From: Clostridia bacterium
GTDB lineage: Bacteria > Bacillota_A > Clostridia > UBA1212 > UBA1255
Direction: 5' to 3'
NCBI GenBank assembly: GCA_017522515.1
Contig: JAFWZH010000035.1
Location: 1-64,000, forward strand
Length of the DNA: 64,000 bases
The notes beneath the pieces were generated by a model, which saw nothing but the letters and a program-made list of their open reading frames with translations, was not told the origin of the DNA and ran no database searches. The position numbers and the translations under genes are program-made. The stretch's first letter is position 1. Each line of letters starts with the position of its first letter. Of the stretch, positions 34,985 to 44,408 are shown piece by piece.

Positions 34985-35822
34985 CAAATACATCTCCTTC
35001 GTTGAAGTACTCAGTCTTAACAGGCTGGAATACAACAAATAATATAAAAATCAATAACATCGGCAACGCCACAATAGGCGTAACAACCATTTCGTCAATT
35101 CGGTACGCTTCGGCACCAATGTAGGTTTTCTTCTTAGACAAAGTATCAATACGTGTACCTCTTACTAAAAGGCGGTGCGTATTAACACCGTAAGGTGTAC
35201 ATGTTACAAGCGTACAATGATCCTCACCTTTTTCAATCATGATGTCACTTATGTTTTCAGGTTTAACCGTCAAGATAGAATCAACCTCATAAGTAAGTAC
35301 GCGATTGAGAACTGTGATAGTAAACACATCACCTTTTTGTAATTTGTCCAAGTCCGTAAAAAGCTTTGCATTAGGCAAACCTCTGTGTGCCGATAAAACA
35401 CTATGTGTCGAACTTCCTCCGACAGGCAAGCTTGTTCCTTTCATGTGGCCCGCTGCGAAAACCAACACATTCTCCGACGTTCCGTGATAAATAGGCAATT
35501 CGACACCAATAGATGGAATCGTGATGTACCCCATTACCCCGGTACCATCAAGATTAATTGCTTTATCATACCCGTCAATCTTATGATACTCTCTTAGAGG
35601 AAACTCAAGCTCATTCAAATCGCTGTTGTACTTCACAGCTTCAGCATAAAACTTATCGTAATCCTCCTGACTAAAACTTTGAATAAACTGTTCATAGTTA
35701 GAGATAACAGTTGACTGCGTTTTAGAGTTCCAATACGTGCTAATCGATGGGTATAAAAGCACAGAAAAGCCTATAAAAAGTAAGACAAGCATTATAATTA
35801 ATGAAATCTTTTTTTTATTCAT
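34959..35822 (-). CDS. srtC: Class C (pilus-assembly) sortase, cassette 1
   Basis: A transpeptidase that joins pilin subunits through their LPXTG-type motifs. The 287-aa protein has an N-terminal membrane segment (6-24), catalytic His in SAHRGLP (H146), Cys in VTCTPYG (C208) and Arg in THRLLVRG (R217), followed by a C-terminal membrane segment (about 247-265). It is a close paralogue of the sortase at 41795-42685 with the same residue positions. It lies directly after the pilin gene of its cassette. Confidence 0.93.
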   Translation of the reverse strand: MNKKKISLIIMLVLLFIGFSVLLYPSISTYWNSKTQSTVISNYEQFIQSFSQEDYDKFYAEAVKYNSDLNELEFPLREYHKIDGYDKAINLDGTGVMGYITIPSIGVELPIYHGTSENVLVFAAGHMKGTSLPVGGSSTHSVLSAHRGLPNAKLFTDLDKLQKGDVFTITVLNRVLTYEVDSILTVKPENISDIMIEKGEDHCTLVTCTPYGVNTHRLLVRGTRIDTLSKKKTYIGAEAYRIDEMVVTPIVALPMLLIFILFVVFQPVKTEYFNEGDVFDGKKKESS

Positions 35823-35852
35823 TTATTTACGGACCTTTCTTTACTTTTATAC

Positions 35853-35879
35853 GAGGCAGAGCCATAGAGGCTCCGCCTC
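35853..35879 (-). other. Hairpin between pilin 1 and srtC 1
   Basis: GAGGCGGAGCC and GGCTCTGCCTC pair over 11 bp with one G-T pair around TCTAT on the minus strand. There is no U-run, so it is more likely an RNA stabiliser or processing site than a terminator. The same position in cassette 2 also has a hairpin. Confidence 0.6.
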
Positions 35880-35901
35880 ATAACAAAGTATCAGTAACTA
35901 A

Positions 35902-37293
35902 TTATTTTGTATAAACAAGCTTTGTCATTCTCTTTCTAACGATAAGGAGAACGAACATAGCAACTACAAGAACACTACCAACAGCAACAAAGATTGCTGT
36001 GCCTGTAGCACCTGTTGAAGGAAGAACTGTACCTGTGTAGTTTACTACTTTAGGATCAGTAACCTCAACTGTAAGAGCATCTGTATTATACTTATTGTCA
36101 GATGTAACAGTAGCTGTGAAAACTTCTTCTGTCTTATTGTATCCTGTAGGAGCATCAATTTCTCTTACATAATAGCTACCTGAGTCAACACCATTAATAA
36201 TGTACTCGCCTTCACCATTAGATTCAAGAACTGTAACTGTACCTTTACCTGTAGAATCGTATTGATATACACCTTCAGCACCTGTAAAAGTCAAGGGATT
36301 TCTCTCTGCTTCTGCATCTGCCTTTGTTGCATAAATGCTAAATGTAGCACCATCCAAACCGTTATCATTAGCATCTACTTTACCAACATTAAATGACCAA
36401 GTATATGTCTTTGTCTTAACCTCAGGAGTAACAGTTTCGTTTTCACCATAAATTAATTCTGCTGTGTTTTCGATACCTGTCTCTACAACAGCTTCAGGTG
36501 TAACAATTGCTGTATAAACAATGTCAATTGTCGTATTATCATCGTGACCTGTTATTGTTGCTGTAAATCCGTTGTCACTCGTTTTTTCGATATTAAGTGT
36601 ACCTTTTACATTTTCACCGCTAATTACAGGATCAGAATCAAGTTTAAGACCTGTTGAAAGAACGTCAACGATCTTTAAAGAATCAACGCCTTCACCTGTT
36701 GCAACTGTAATTTTAAAATTAACAGTAGCACCTACAGAAGCATCGTTAGACAAACCGTAGCTTTGTGTTGAATTCTCATAAACAGTCTTTGTGATACCAG
36801 GAATGCTGTTTTTCTCTAAAGTAGTTAATTTTTCATTTGTTTTGAGATATACTGCACTCTTTGTACCTAATGTTGAATCAATGCAGTAGTATCCGGGCTC
36901 AACCTCAAACACTACAGGAGCATCTACATCGCCAACAGTAGTGGAGGCATAAGCAGATACACCTGCTGTCTTCTTTGCATGCGCTACTGCATCCGCTGCA
37001 AAAGTAGAAGCATCTGTAATTGAACCACTGTAAAGGATGAAGTCTGTACCATCTACCTCAATACCTTGTGTTGTGAAGAAATCTTTCCAGCCTGCAGCTA
37101 CCTTATATGAATAAGTGCCTGCCTCAACATCATAAGTTACTAAGTCTGCCATTTTATAAATGGTATAAGTCTGTTCTGCTTTTGCATTTTGAATGGTAAT
37201 TGTAGCCCCTTCTTCAGCTGCTGCAGGTATAACCATACTGAGAGCTAATGCTAAAACAACCAATACAGCAAAAATTTTTTTTGCGTTTTTCAT
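35902..37293 (-). CDS. Major pilin backbone subunit, LPSTG-anchored, cassette 1
   Basis: A 463-aa secreted pilin of the SpaH/EbpB type. The signal peptide begins MKNAKKIFAVLVVLALALSM and ends near AAAEEG. An N-terminal pilin domain is followed by an isopeptide-forming region (about 190-330). A Cna-B/SpaA domain has DGATFSIYATK and the E-box YYVREIDAPTGYN. The sorting signal LPSTGATG, a membrane helix and RKRMTKLVYTK end the protein. AAAGGTGG precedes the ATG at 37293. It lies between its adhesin and its sortase. Confidence 0.9.
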   Translation of the reverse strand: MKNAKKIFAVLVVLALALSMVIPAAAEEGATITIQNAKAEQTYTIYKMADLVTYDVEAGTYSYKVAAGWKDFFTTQGIEVDGTDFILYSGSITDASTFAADAVAHAKKTAGVSAYASTTVGDVDAPVVFEVEPGYYCIDSTLGTKSAVYLKTNEKLTTLEKNSIPGITKTVYENSTQSYGLSNDASVGATVNFKITVATGEGVDSLKIVDVLSTGLKLDSDPVISGENVKGTLNIEKTSDNGFTATITGHDDNTTIDIVYTAIVTPEAVVETGIENTAELIYGENETVTPEVKTKTYTWSFNVGKVDANDNGLDGATFSIYATKADAEAERNPLTFTGAEGVYQYDSTGKGTVTVLESNGEGEYIINGVDSGSYYVREIDAPTGYNKTEEVFTATVTSDNKYNTDALTVEVTDPKVVNYTGTVLPSTGATGTAIFVAVGSVLVVAMFVLLIVRKRMTKLVYTK

Positions 37294-37353
37294 AAAAAAC
37301 CACCTTTTCATAAAATATTTTTTATATAATTTAGAACGAGCATTAGCTCCCTC

Positions 37354-40300
37354 TTAATTATCACTTGTTTCTCGTCTCTTAGGACGATTAATAAACGGCA
37401 TCGCACACATATAAGCAGCAGCTATGCACAAAGGAATAATATAGATAACATTACCACGAGTAATAACACCTGTACTTGGCAACATGCTACCGGTCGTATT
37501 TATATATGTTATATTTGTTCTCATACCAACTGTACCTGTAGCCACATTGCTATCAATAGTGTCACCACCAAGAATCTCGTAAGAGGCATGATATCCGGGA
37601 TATTCCTTCTCCGTTATAGTGTAAATTGCATCTATCGGCAAGTACTCTATTACTGCGCTTTGATCATGAGCTAATGAAATTGTATCTCCATTATTAAATG
37701 CAACATTCGTCTTCAAGTAACTACCATCAGCATCAATAACATTATAAACAACATCAGTTAAGGGAACTCCATCAGCATCTGTCAATGATAATGTGAAATC
37801 AAAAGCCTCTTTTGTTGTAGAGTTAACAACCTCTTTTGACAAAATAAGTGTACCTGTAGGATTCTCAGGAGTTAAGTTAGAAACTTCGGGGAGTGTGAAC
37901 TCCATATAACATGTAGAAGCTCTGGCACCACGCTCTAAAAGGAATACATACAATGTGTGATCTGTGTCTTCTTCTCTGCCATATCTGTCAACGTAATTCC
38001 ACAAATCAACAACCTGACCAATAGCACCGTGAACACCACTAATATCGCATACAAGCTTATCATCAAGGAATACCCACAAGTCGTCATCACCCATGAAGAT
38101 ATACTCCAATGGTCCAACATAATCAGCTGTCAATGTAAAGTCAATTTTGTACTTTGTACCAAAGAACGCATTGTGGTCTGAACTGTTATACGACAACAAA
38201 CTATGCTTGTAATCTTTTAAATACTCTGTACCAATATTGTTGCCCATAAAGAAGTTTCTCTTCTGTGCATAATCCTCATCGCCAAATTTGAAATCGTGTC
38301 CATTTGTACCATAAGTTTTAGACTGATCCAAAGGCCAATAGTCATTCGACTTTGCGTTATTATCTTGAGCATATATAGTATGCTTATTGAAGTAATCCAA
38401 TCCTGTACAGTCATTGTAAATTGTATAATCGTCAGAAGATGATGTAGATACTCTTATTGCAGATAAAACGTAAGTATCACCAGTCTGCTTAAACTCGATA
38501 TAACGACCACCAACTGCAGTCTTACCAACAGCACCTTCACTATAGGTATTCAATTCTCCACTGTAATTGTCCAAAGCTAAGTTATATGTGCCATCGTGTC
38601 TGGAGTTTTGAACAATCTCAAGATTGCTTAAAGCTCTGTCATAAAATCTCATTGTTCTATATTCACAAACAACTCCATCTTTATCAGGTCCAAATACCAA
38701 GCCATCTAAATTAAATGAGCTAACAGCAGTAGTCTTTATTACATACTGGCCATTAATATAAAGTGTAGTTGTTGTACCATCAAAAGAAATAGTAACAGTA
38801 GAATATTGCATATTTTCTACCGAATAAAGCTGTTGATTCTTTGTGTTTTTAGCAGTTGCGTTAATTTTCTCCCACTCACCTCCGCCAAAACAAACTTGTG
38901 CAGAAAAATTATTATCTTTCTGACTGGAACGAAGAGAAAATTGATTAATATTTTCTATTACAGAGTTTGAAATATAACTTACAAACTGACTGGGTATGTT
39001 CTTAATATTACCAAATTCAACCTCTATCGTAAAAGCTTGCTTACTATTGAGTGCTGTAGCTATCGCCTGAGGTAAAGCGATTCTATCTCCACCTGTAACA
39101 ATACAAGCACCTTTATCGAAAGTATATTTTGCATCAGATAAGTCTATATCACCAACTGTGCCGATAGAAGGTTTCCATGTATTATTTGTTGTCGAGTATC
39201 CGTCAGCATCAAACTCTGCAATAAGACCATCAGTTACAACAGGCGCATAGGATTTTAAATTCTTAGCATTCTGCGCAACCTCTGCAGTTCTTAACGGATG
39301 GTTGTAGAAACGAATATCTGTGAGCTCCATATAAACTTCACGAGAATTATCCCAACTACCAAGAATTAAATCGGCATCTGTAAAATCAAGTTTTGAGAAA
39401 GCTGCTTTATAGTTAAATACCTCTACACCATCAACGAAAATCCTTAAATAGCCACCGGAAACATCATATACTATTGTCAACAAGGAATCGGATAAGAGGC
39501 TAACAGCGTCATCGGCAACTTTCTGTGTGCCAATATTGCCGATTGAGTTGATAAGCAAATCGTTTTCATTATCGCTATCATCTCTAGTATCAATGTACAA
39601 ATTGAATTGGGTATTATTTGTACTATGTCTCAATAAATTAATATAATAATTGTGTCCCTCCGGCAACTTAATTTCACCAAACTTAACTTCTAACGCAAAA
39701 CCACCATAAGTTTCATTAAAAGCAAAAGGTAATGCAATCTTATCGCCATAACTCAAAATATATGCATCTTCGGCAAAATGACTATTAGCGTTATTAGGCA
39801 CTGTAATATTAGGACTACCACCCCACAAATCCTTCCACACAGCAGGATCATCACCATGATTTGAAATCATATATCTATCAGAAAGTCCATCGGTAACCAT
39901 GTTACTCGGTATGAAATCATTGTTTGTGGAGAAAATATCAGGAGCACAAACAGCGTCATTAAATACAGGTGTAAAATCACCATTTTCATCAATCTCTATA
40001 TCTGTAACAAGTCCATTCTTGATTATCATTTGGCTATCGTTGATATTAACCATGCCATTACCAAGATTAGCTTGAAGAAGCTCATCCATAAAAGTAGCCT
40101 GTTCTCCAATAGCAAAACGCTTCATACCGCCCCAAGCACCGTAACTGTTAATACCTTGATGGTCCGTACGTGAATAAATATAAAGTGAATTGTTCTGCTT
40201 TGAAGTCTCAATAGGAGTGCTGGTATTAGCATTAACTGTTGAAGACTGATAATGGTAACCGGGTGTTATATCATAGTCAAACAAATTAACATCATCAGAC

Positions 40301-41580
40301 AAAACAGTAGACTCCTGGTCATAAATAAGAATCATCGTGCTGTCCTTACCAACATGCAAAATTTTATCTGTAGCAAGGCTCTCATTTGTAGTAAACTTTA
40401 TATTCTTGTTGTATTCGTATTTCTGCTCTGCAGAAAGAGTAGCATAATAATCATTAATATTTGCACCTAAAGAATCAGCATCAGCACCAACAATAAGCTC
40501 ACTTGCAGTATATGCTGTACTGCTAATAAGTTTATTAATATCCTTAATCATAGAATAATTTGCAAAATCATAAGTAACGGTCTTATAAAGCTGAATATAC
40601 TCATTTCTCCTTGCCATTTGATATGCACGAATATCAGTACCATCAACCACCTTATTCAAAGCAACAAAAGTCTTATCAGCAGTACCAACATGATCTGTTT
40701 CACTATTGTCTATATCAAAATTATTCATATTTGCAGGGTTTCTTCTATCATGGAACTGATAACGTTCACCGGAAGTAGGCGCGGTATCTTGGAAATCAAG
40801 CTTGGTAGCCTTTGCATAATATGCAACCTTGAACTCGTAGTTATCCGTCTCAGAAGTAAATACTGCAAGAGAATCACCCTTAACATCAATTGTTAAAGTC
40901 TTAACATCAGATGTCTCTGTAGTATAAACCACAGGCTGATCTGCAATTGACAACACTGTACCTTGCATAGCAGTAACTGCCTTAGCCGGGGCAAGCTGCT
41001 TCTTATCTGATGGTGTAGCCATAGGATGTGATGTATCAGCCACATAAACAGACCTATCAGGAATTGCGCCGATTTTATCAACGAAGAAAGACTCCTTCGC
41101 ATTAATCTCAGCAATTATCTCACAATTGCTGACATCTAAAGCATGACCGAGATATGAAAAATCAAGCTCAAAAGCAACAACTTGTGCCAAATCTTTCTCG
41201 CCAATATTCTTTACTGCATATTCGGAATACTCAGCATAAACGCCATCAGACTCATCCAAGACGTCAACATTTAAAACGACATTCTCCGCAAGAGGCATAT
41301 CTATGTCAACTTCATCTTTAAAAACAGCACGACCTGAAACATAAAAATTAATGGATAAAGCATCATCCTCATAGCAAAATGCATTTTGAAGTTTGATGCC
41401 CGCAGAAGGATCCTCCATGGTAAGCGCCGGTAACATCAACGCGTATGTCGTACAGAAAACCATAATAACCGACAGCACACTGATAATCCTATACCAAATG
41501 CCTCTGCGAGTATGATTACTCCTATATCTATCGGTAATATAACTCTGCCCTTTTAATTCCTTCTCTGTCAAGAAAATCAC
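37354..41580 (-). CDS. Large LPSTG-anchored adhesin with LamG-like and fibro-slime domains, cassette 1
   Basis: A 1408-aa surface protein, probably the pilus tip adhesin. The N-terminus carries an unusual export signal with a basic stretch, WYRIISVLSVIMVFCTTYAL and LPALTME (about 29-57). Two LamG/concanavalin-like modules are seen, one with LRIFVDGVEVFNYKAAF and one with TTTLYINGQYVIKTTAV. A fibro-slime domain follows with MGDDDLWVFLDDKLVCDISG and GQVVDLWNYVD. After a pilin-like beta domain comes LPSTG (about residue 1367), a membrane helix and a basic tail. The start is either GTG at 41580 or TTG three codons on. It is paralogous to 44409-49016. Confidence 0.85.
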   Translation of the reverse strand: MIFLTEKELKGQSYITDRYRSNHTRRGIWYRIISVLSVIMVFCTTYALMLPALTMEDPSAGIKLQNAFCYEDDALSINFYVSGRAVFKDEVDIDMPLAENVVLNVDVLDESDGVYAEYSEYAVKNIGEKDLAQVVAFELDFSYLGHALDVSNCEIIAEINAKESFFVDKIGAIPDRSVYVADTSHPMATPSDKKQLAPAKAVTAMQGTVLSIADQPVVYTTETSDVKTLTIDVKGDSLAVFTSETDNYEFKVAYYAKATKLDFQDTAPTSGERYQFHDRRNPANMNNFDIDNSETDHVGTADKTFVALNKVVDGTDIRAYQMARRNEYIQLYKTVTYDFANYSMIKDINKLISSTAYTASELIVGADADSLGANINDYYATLSAEQKYEYNKNIKFTTNESLATDKILHVGKDSTMILIYDQESTVLSDDVNLFDYDITPGYHYQSSTVNANTSTPIETSKQNNSLYIYSRTDHQGINSYGAWGGMKRFAIGEQATFMDELLQANLGNGMVNINDSQMIIKNGLVTDIEIDENGDFTPVFNDAVCAPDIFSTNNDFIPSNMVTDGLSDRYMISNHGDDPAVWKDLWGGSPNITVPNNANSHFAEDAYILSYGDKIALPFAFNETYGGFALEVKFGEIKLPEGHNYYINLLRHSTNNTQFNLYIDTRDDSDNENDLLINSIGNIGTQKVADDAVSLLSDSLLTIVYDVSGGYLRIFVDGVEVFNYKAAFSKLDFTDADLILGSWDNSREVYMELTDIRFYNHPLRTAEVAQNAKNLKSYAPVVTDGLIAEFDADGYSTTNNTWKPSIGTVGDIDLSDAKYTFDKGACIVTGGDRIALPQAIATALNSKQAFTIEVEFGNIKNIPSQFVSYISNSVIENINQFSLRSSQKDNNFSAQVCFGGGEWEKINATAKNTKNQQLYSVENMQYSTVTISFDGTTTTLYINGQYVIKTTAVSSFNLDGLVFGPDKDGVVCEYRTMRFYDRALSNLEIVQNSRHDGTYNLALDNYSGELNTYSEGAVGKTAVGGRYIEFKQTGDTYVLSAIRVSTSSSDDYTIYNDCTGLDYFNKHTIYAQDNNAKSNDYWPLDQSKTYGTNGHDFKFGDEDYAQKRNFFMGNNIGTEYLKDYKHSLLSYNSSDHNAFFGTKYKIDFTLTADYVGPLEYIFMGDDDLWVFLDDKLVCDISGVHGAIGQVVDLWNYVDRYGREEDTDHTLYVFLLERGARASTCYMEFTLPEVSNLTPENPTGTLILSKEVVNSTTKEAFDFTLSLTDADGVPLTDVVYNVIDADGSYLKTNVAFNNGDTISLAHDQSAVIEYLPIDAIYTITEKEYPGYHASYEILGGDTIDSNVATGTVGMRTNITYINTTGSMLPSTGVITRGNVIYIIPLCIAAAYMCAMPFINRPKRRETSDN

Positions 41581-41720
41581 ATCCCTATCTTTTACTCAAC
41601 ACCGCAAAAAGCGGAGAACAATCATATTCCAATAATACTTAAATAAATATATTGCTTATCTTTTGTAAATATACGGGGATTATATTAAATTAAAAAACAC
41701 TCCCCCCTATATTGTAGCGT

Positions 41721-41726
41721 ATTATA
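41721..41726 (-). promoter_or_regulatory. Candidate -10 box for the cassette 1 adhesin
   Basis: A perfect TATAAT lies on the minus strand about 140 bp before the adhesin start; the -35 region is weak. The long leader includes a small CCGC-TTTTT-GCGG hairpin at about 41602-41614. Confidence 0.5.
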
Positions 41727-41794
41727 TCATATCTCGACTCAAAGCACAATAGTTTTCTAAAAATTTTTTACGAAAAACACCAATATATTAGCGA

Positions 41795-42685
41795 CTACTT
41801 CTCATGCTCGCTATCCTCGCCCGACTTCTCATCTTCTTCTTCATCGTCATACATATCATTATCCATAATCTGAATCTGCTTCACCGGCTGCAGCGCCACG
41901 ATAATAAGCAAAATCAAAATAATCGGTAATGCTACAATCGGCGTAACAACAAGCTCATCAATCTTATACGCCTCATCGCCAACGTAACGCTGTTTCGTAG
42001 AAAGCGTTTCAACACGAGTACCGCGCACCAACAAACGATGTGAATTAATACCATAAGGCGTGCACGTAATAAGCGTACAATAGTCCTGTCCCTCCACTAC
42101 GTTGATTTCCGTAGTATTTTCAGGGAGAACTGTCAAAATCTGGTCTACTTGGTAAATCATTACTCTGTCAAGAATCGTAATGGTAAAAGAATCCCCAACT
42201 TGCACTTTAGGTAAGTCGGTGAACAGTCTGGCGTTAGGCAAGCCTCTGTGTGCTGATAATACGGAATGCGTGGACTCGCCGCCAATGGGGATGCTTGTTC
42301 CTTGCATGTGACCGGCAGCAAAAGCAAGAACTTTATCACTTGTACCATGATAAATAGGAATCTCAACACCGATAGAATCGATAGTGACGTAACCCATCAT
42401 ACCTTCACCGTTTAAATTCATCACATCAAAATAGCCTTCAACTTGATTATAATTTCTAAGAGGAAACTGTACTTCTCTTAGGCTCGCGTTATATGCCTCA
42501 GCCTCTTCGAAAAAGGCATCATAATCCTCAGGCATCATACTTTTAATGAAATCCTCGTAATTACTTACAGCACGAGATTGAACTTTAGAATTCCAATAAG
42601 AACTTATTGAGGGATATAAAAGCACACAAAGACCTATAAAAAGTAATACTAACATTATGATTAATGTGATTTTCTTTTTACTCAT
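41795..42685 (-). CDS. srtC: Class C (pilus-assembly) sortase, cassette 2
   Basis: A 296-aa paralogue of the sortase at 34959-35822, with catalytic H146 (SAHRGLP), C208 (ITCTPYG) and R217 (SHRLLVRG). It has membrane segments at both ends and an acidic C-terminal tail (DDEEEDEKSGEDSEHEK). It would polymerise the pilin encoded just upstream, whose sorting signal is separated from the rest of the protein by a stop codon. AAAGG lies upstream of the ATG. Confidence 0.93.
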   Translation of the reverse strand: MSKKKITLIIMLVLLFIGLCVLLYPSISSYWNSKVQSRAVSNYEDFIKSMMPEDYDAFFEEAEAYNASLREVQFPLRNYNQVEGYFDVMNLNGEGMMGYVTIDSIGVEIPIYHGTSDKVLAFAAGHMQGTSIPIGGESTHSVLSAHRGLPNARLFTDLPKVQVGDSFTITILDRVMIYQVDQILTVLPENTTEINVVEGQDYCTLITCTPYGINSHRLLVRGTRVETLSTKQRYVGDEAYKIDELVVTPIVALPIILILLIIVALQPVKQIQIMDNDMYDDEEEDEKSGEDSEHEK

Positions 42686-42717
42686 TTTTTATAAACCTTT
42701 CTGTGTTTTTATATATA

Positions 42718-42743
42718 AAGCAGAGCTATACAGCTCTGCTTTA
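42718..42743 (-). other. Hairpin between pilin 2 and srtC 2
   Basis: AAAGCAGAGCT and AGCTCTGCTTT pair perfectly over 11 bp around a 4-nt loop. It stands where cassette 1 has its hairpin at 35853-35879, although the sequence differs, so position rather than sequence is conserved. Confidence 0.6.
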
Positions 42744-42767
42744 TACTAAAGTTATTATTTACAAAAA

Positions 42768-44243
42768 TTATCTTGTATAAACAACCTTTGACATTCTCTT
42801 TCTAACAACGAGGAGAACGCCCATAGCAACTACCATCAAACCACCAACTGTGATGAAGATGATTGTGCCTGTAGCACCTGTTGAAGGAAGCTCAGTACCT
42901 GTGTTGTTTTCAATATCCTATATTGCTGCTCCACTTTTTAAACTTTCATTAGCATTAAATTCTGCACTAAGTTCTTGGCTTAATTCGTTTAAGAGAATAT
43001 TGTATCCTGCCGGAGCCTTTGTCTCTTTTATTGTATAAGAACCATCGCTAAGTCCTTTAATTATTATTTTACCGTCATCTCCTGATGTTAATACCGCTGT
43101 ACCATCCTCATCATAGAGGTAAGAACCATCAGCTTGCTCAGTAAAGTTCAATTTAGTTGAACCTTCATAAAGCTCAAACTCTGCACCAGCCAAAGCTCCT
43201 TGTGTTTGACCATCTATCTTATTAATTGTAAAAGACAAAGAAGAAACATTAACTGTATCATGTGTATAGCTAGATTTTTGTCCGTAATACAATTTAGCAT
43301 CGTTTATGTTATCACCATCAACTACTGCATTCTCATTAACTTGTGCATAATATGTGATTGTTATTGTCTCGCCCACAAGGTTCTCTTCACCATCAAGAAC
43401 AAGTGTGATTACATTATTCGCAAAAGTAGATTCATTATTGAAAGTAATTCCAGCAGAAACATCAAATGCATCTTTCCAATTACTTGCTGTTACAGAAGCT
43501 CCTGTTTCATCTTTTACCAATGTCAAACCAGGAGCAAGAGTATCTACAACTTTGTAGTTTATAGCACCAGCTTCAACAGGAATTTCAATTGTGTATTCTA
43601 CAATATCACCAATTTTAACAGTTGCAGTATCTGTTTCAGTAAATGATGCAGCATTATTGATATTTGTGATTGATTTGCCAATTTGAGGTATAGCATTTTT
43701 CTCTTCAATGTCAACATTTCCTTGACCAGCTACTGTATCAATTGAACAAAATGTACCCATAGTAGTATCTACAACATAATAACCATCTTCAAGACCAGAA
43801 ATAACCATATTATTACCTGATTTTACAGCTGTTTTTGCTTGACCTTTGATTGTATTATTACCTTCAGCATAAGTAATAGCTGCTTTTGCAAAAGCCACCA
43901 TTTTATCAGAAACATTAGCTACACCTGTTTTAGCCGTGATAACATATGTAGAAGCGTCACCAACAGACGCTTGTACATCAAAAACAGCTGTTGCAGCAGC
44001 ATTTTCTGTCCAAAAAACTCTCCAAGGACTATCTGATGCTACAGTATAAGCGTACTTCGCACCAGAACCTTGAGTCGCCGCAATATAATCCAAGTCAGCC
44101 ATCTTATATGCTTTATAAGTTTCTTTGTCAGATGCACCAGGATCAATGGTAATTGTACCACTAGCAGCACTTACGGGGATTGCCATGCTTATAGCCAATG
44201 CTAAAACGATCAGCATAGCAAAAACTTTTTTCGCGTTTTTCAT
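42768..44243 (-). pseudogene. Pilin backbone subunit, cassette 2, with in-frame TAG before the sorting signal
   Basis: The first 441 codons (44243-42921) encode a pilin paralogous to 35902-37293. It has a signal peptide starting MKNAKKVFAMLIVLALAISM, isopeptide-type domains and a Cna-B domain with the E-box YTIKETKAPAGYN. A TAG at 42920-42918 then interrupts the frame. The same frame continues for 49 codons with DIENNTGTELPSTGATG, a membrane helix and RKRMSKVVYTR, an intact sorting signal like that of pilin 1. A single CAG-to-TAG change would explain it. Without read-through the pilin would be secreted without an anchor. Alternatives are suppression, phase variation or a sequencing error. Confidence 0.85.
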
Positions 44244-44362
44244 AAAAAACCACCTTTTCTAAATAAATTTTTTATTATCAAGCTTTGTATTTTACAAAAC
44301 TAAATAACCTTAATAAATTCAAATTGCACATTAAATATTTCATTACTCTCTTTATGTGCTTC

Positions 44363-44391
44363 ACTATAACACATCAAAAACAAAAACGCAA
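44363..44391 (-). promoter_or_regulatory. Promoter of pilin 2
   Basis: On the minus strand TTGCGT (44391-44386) and TATAGT (44368-44363) are 17 nt apart. The leader to the pilin ATG is about 110 nt, so the pilin can be made independently of the adhesin upstream. Confidence 0.6.
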
Positions 44392-44408
44392 TACTTTGTT
44401 AAAATATG

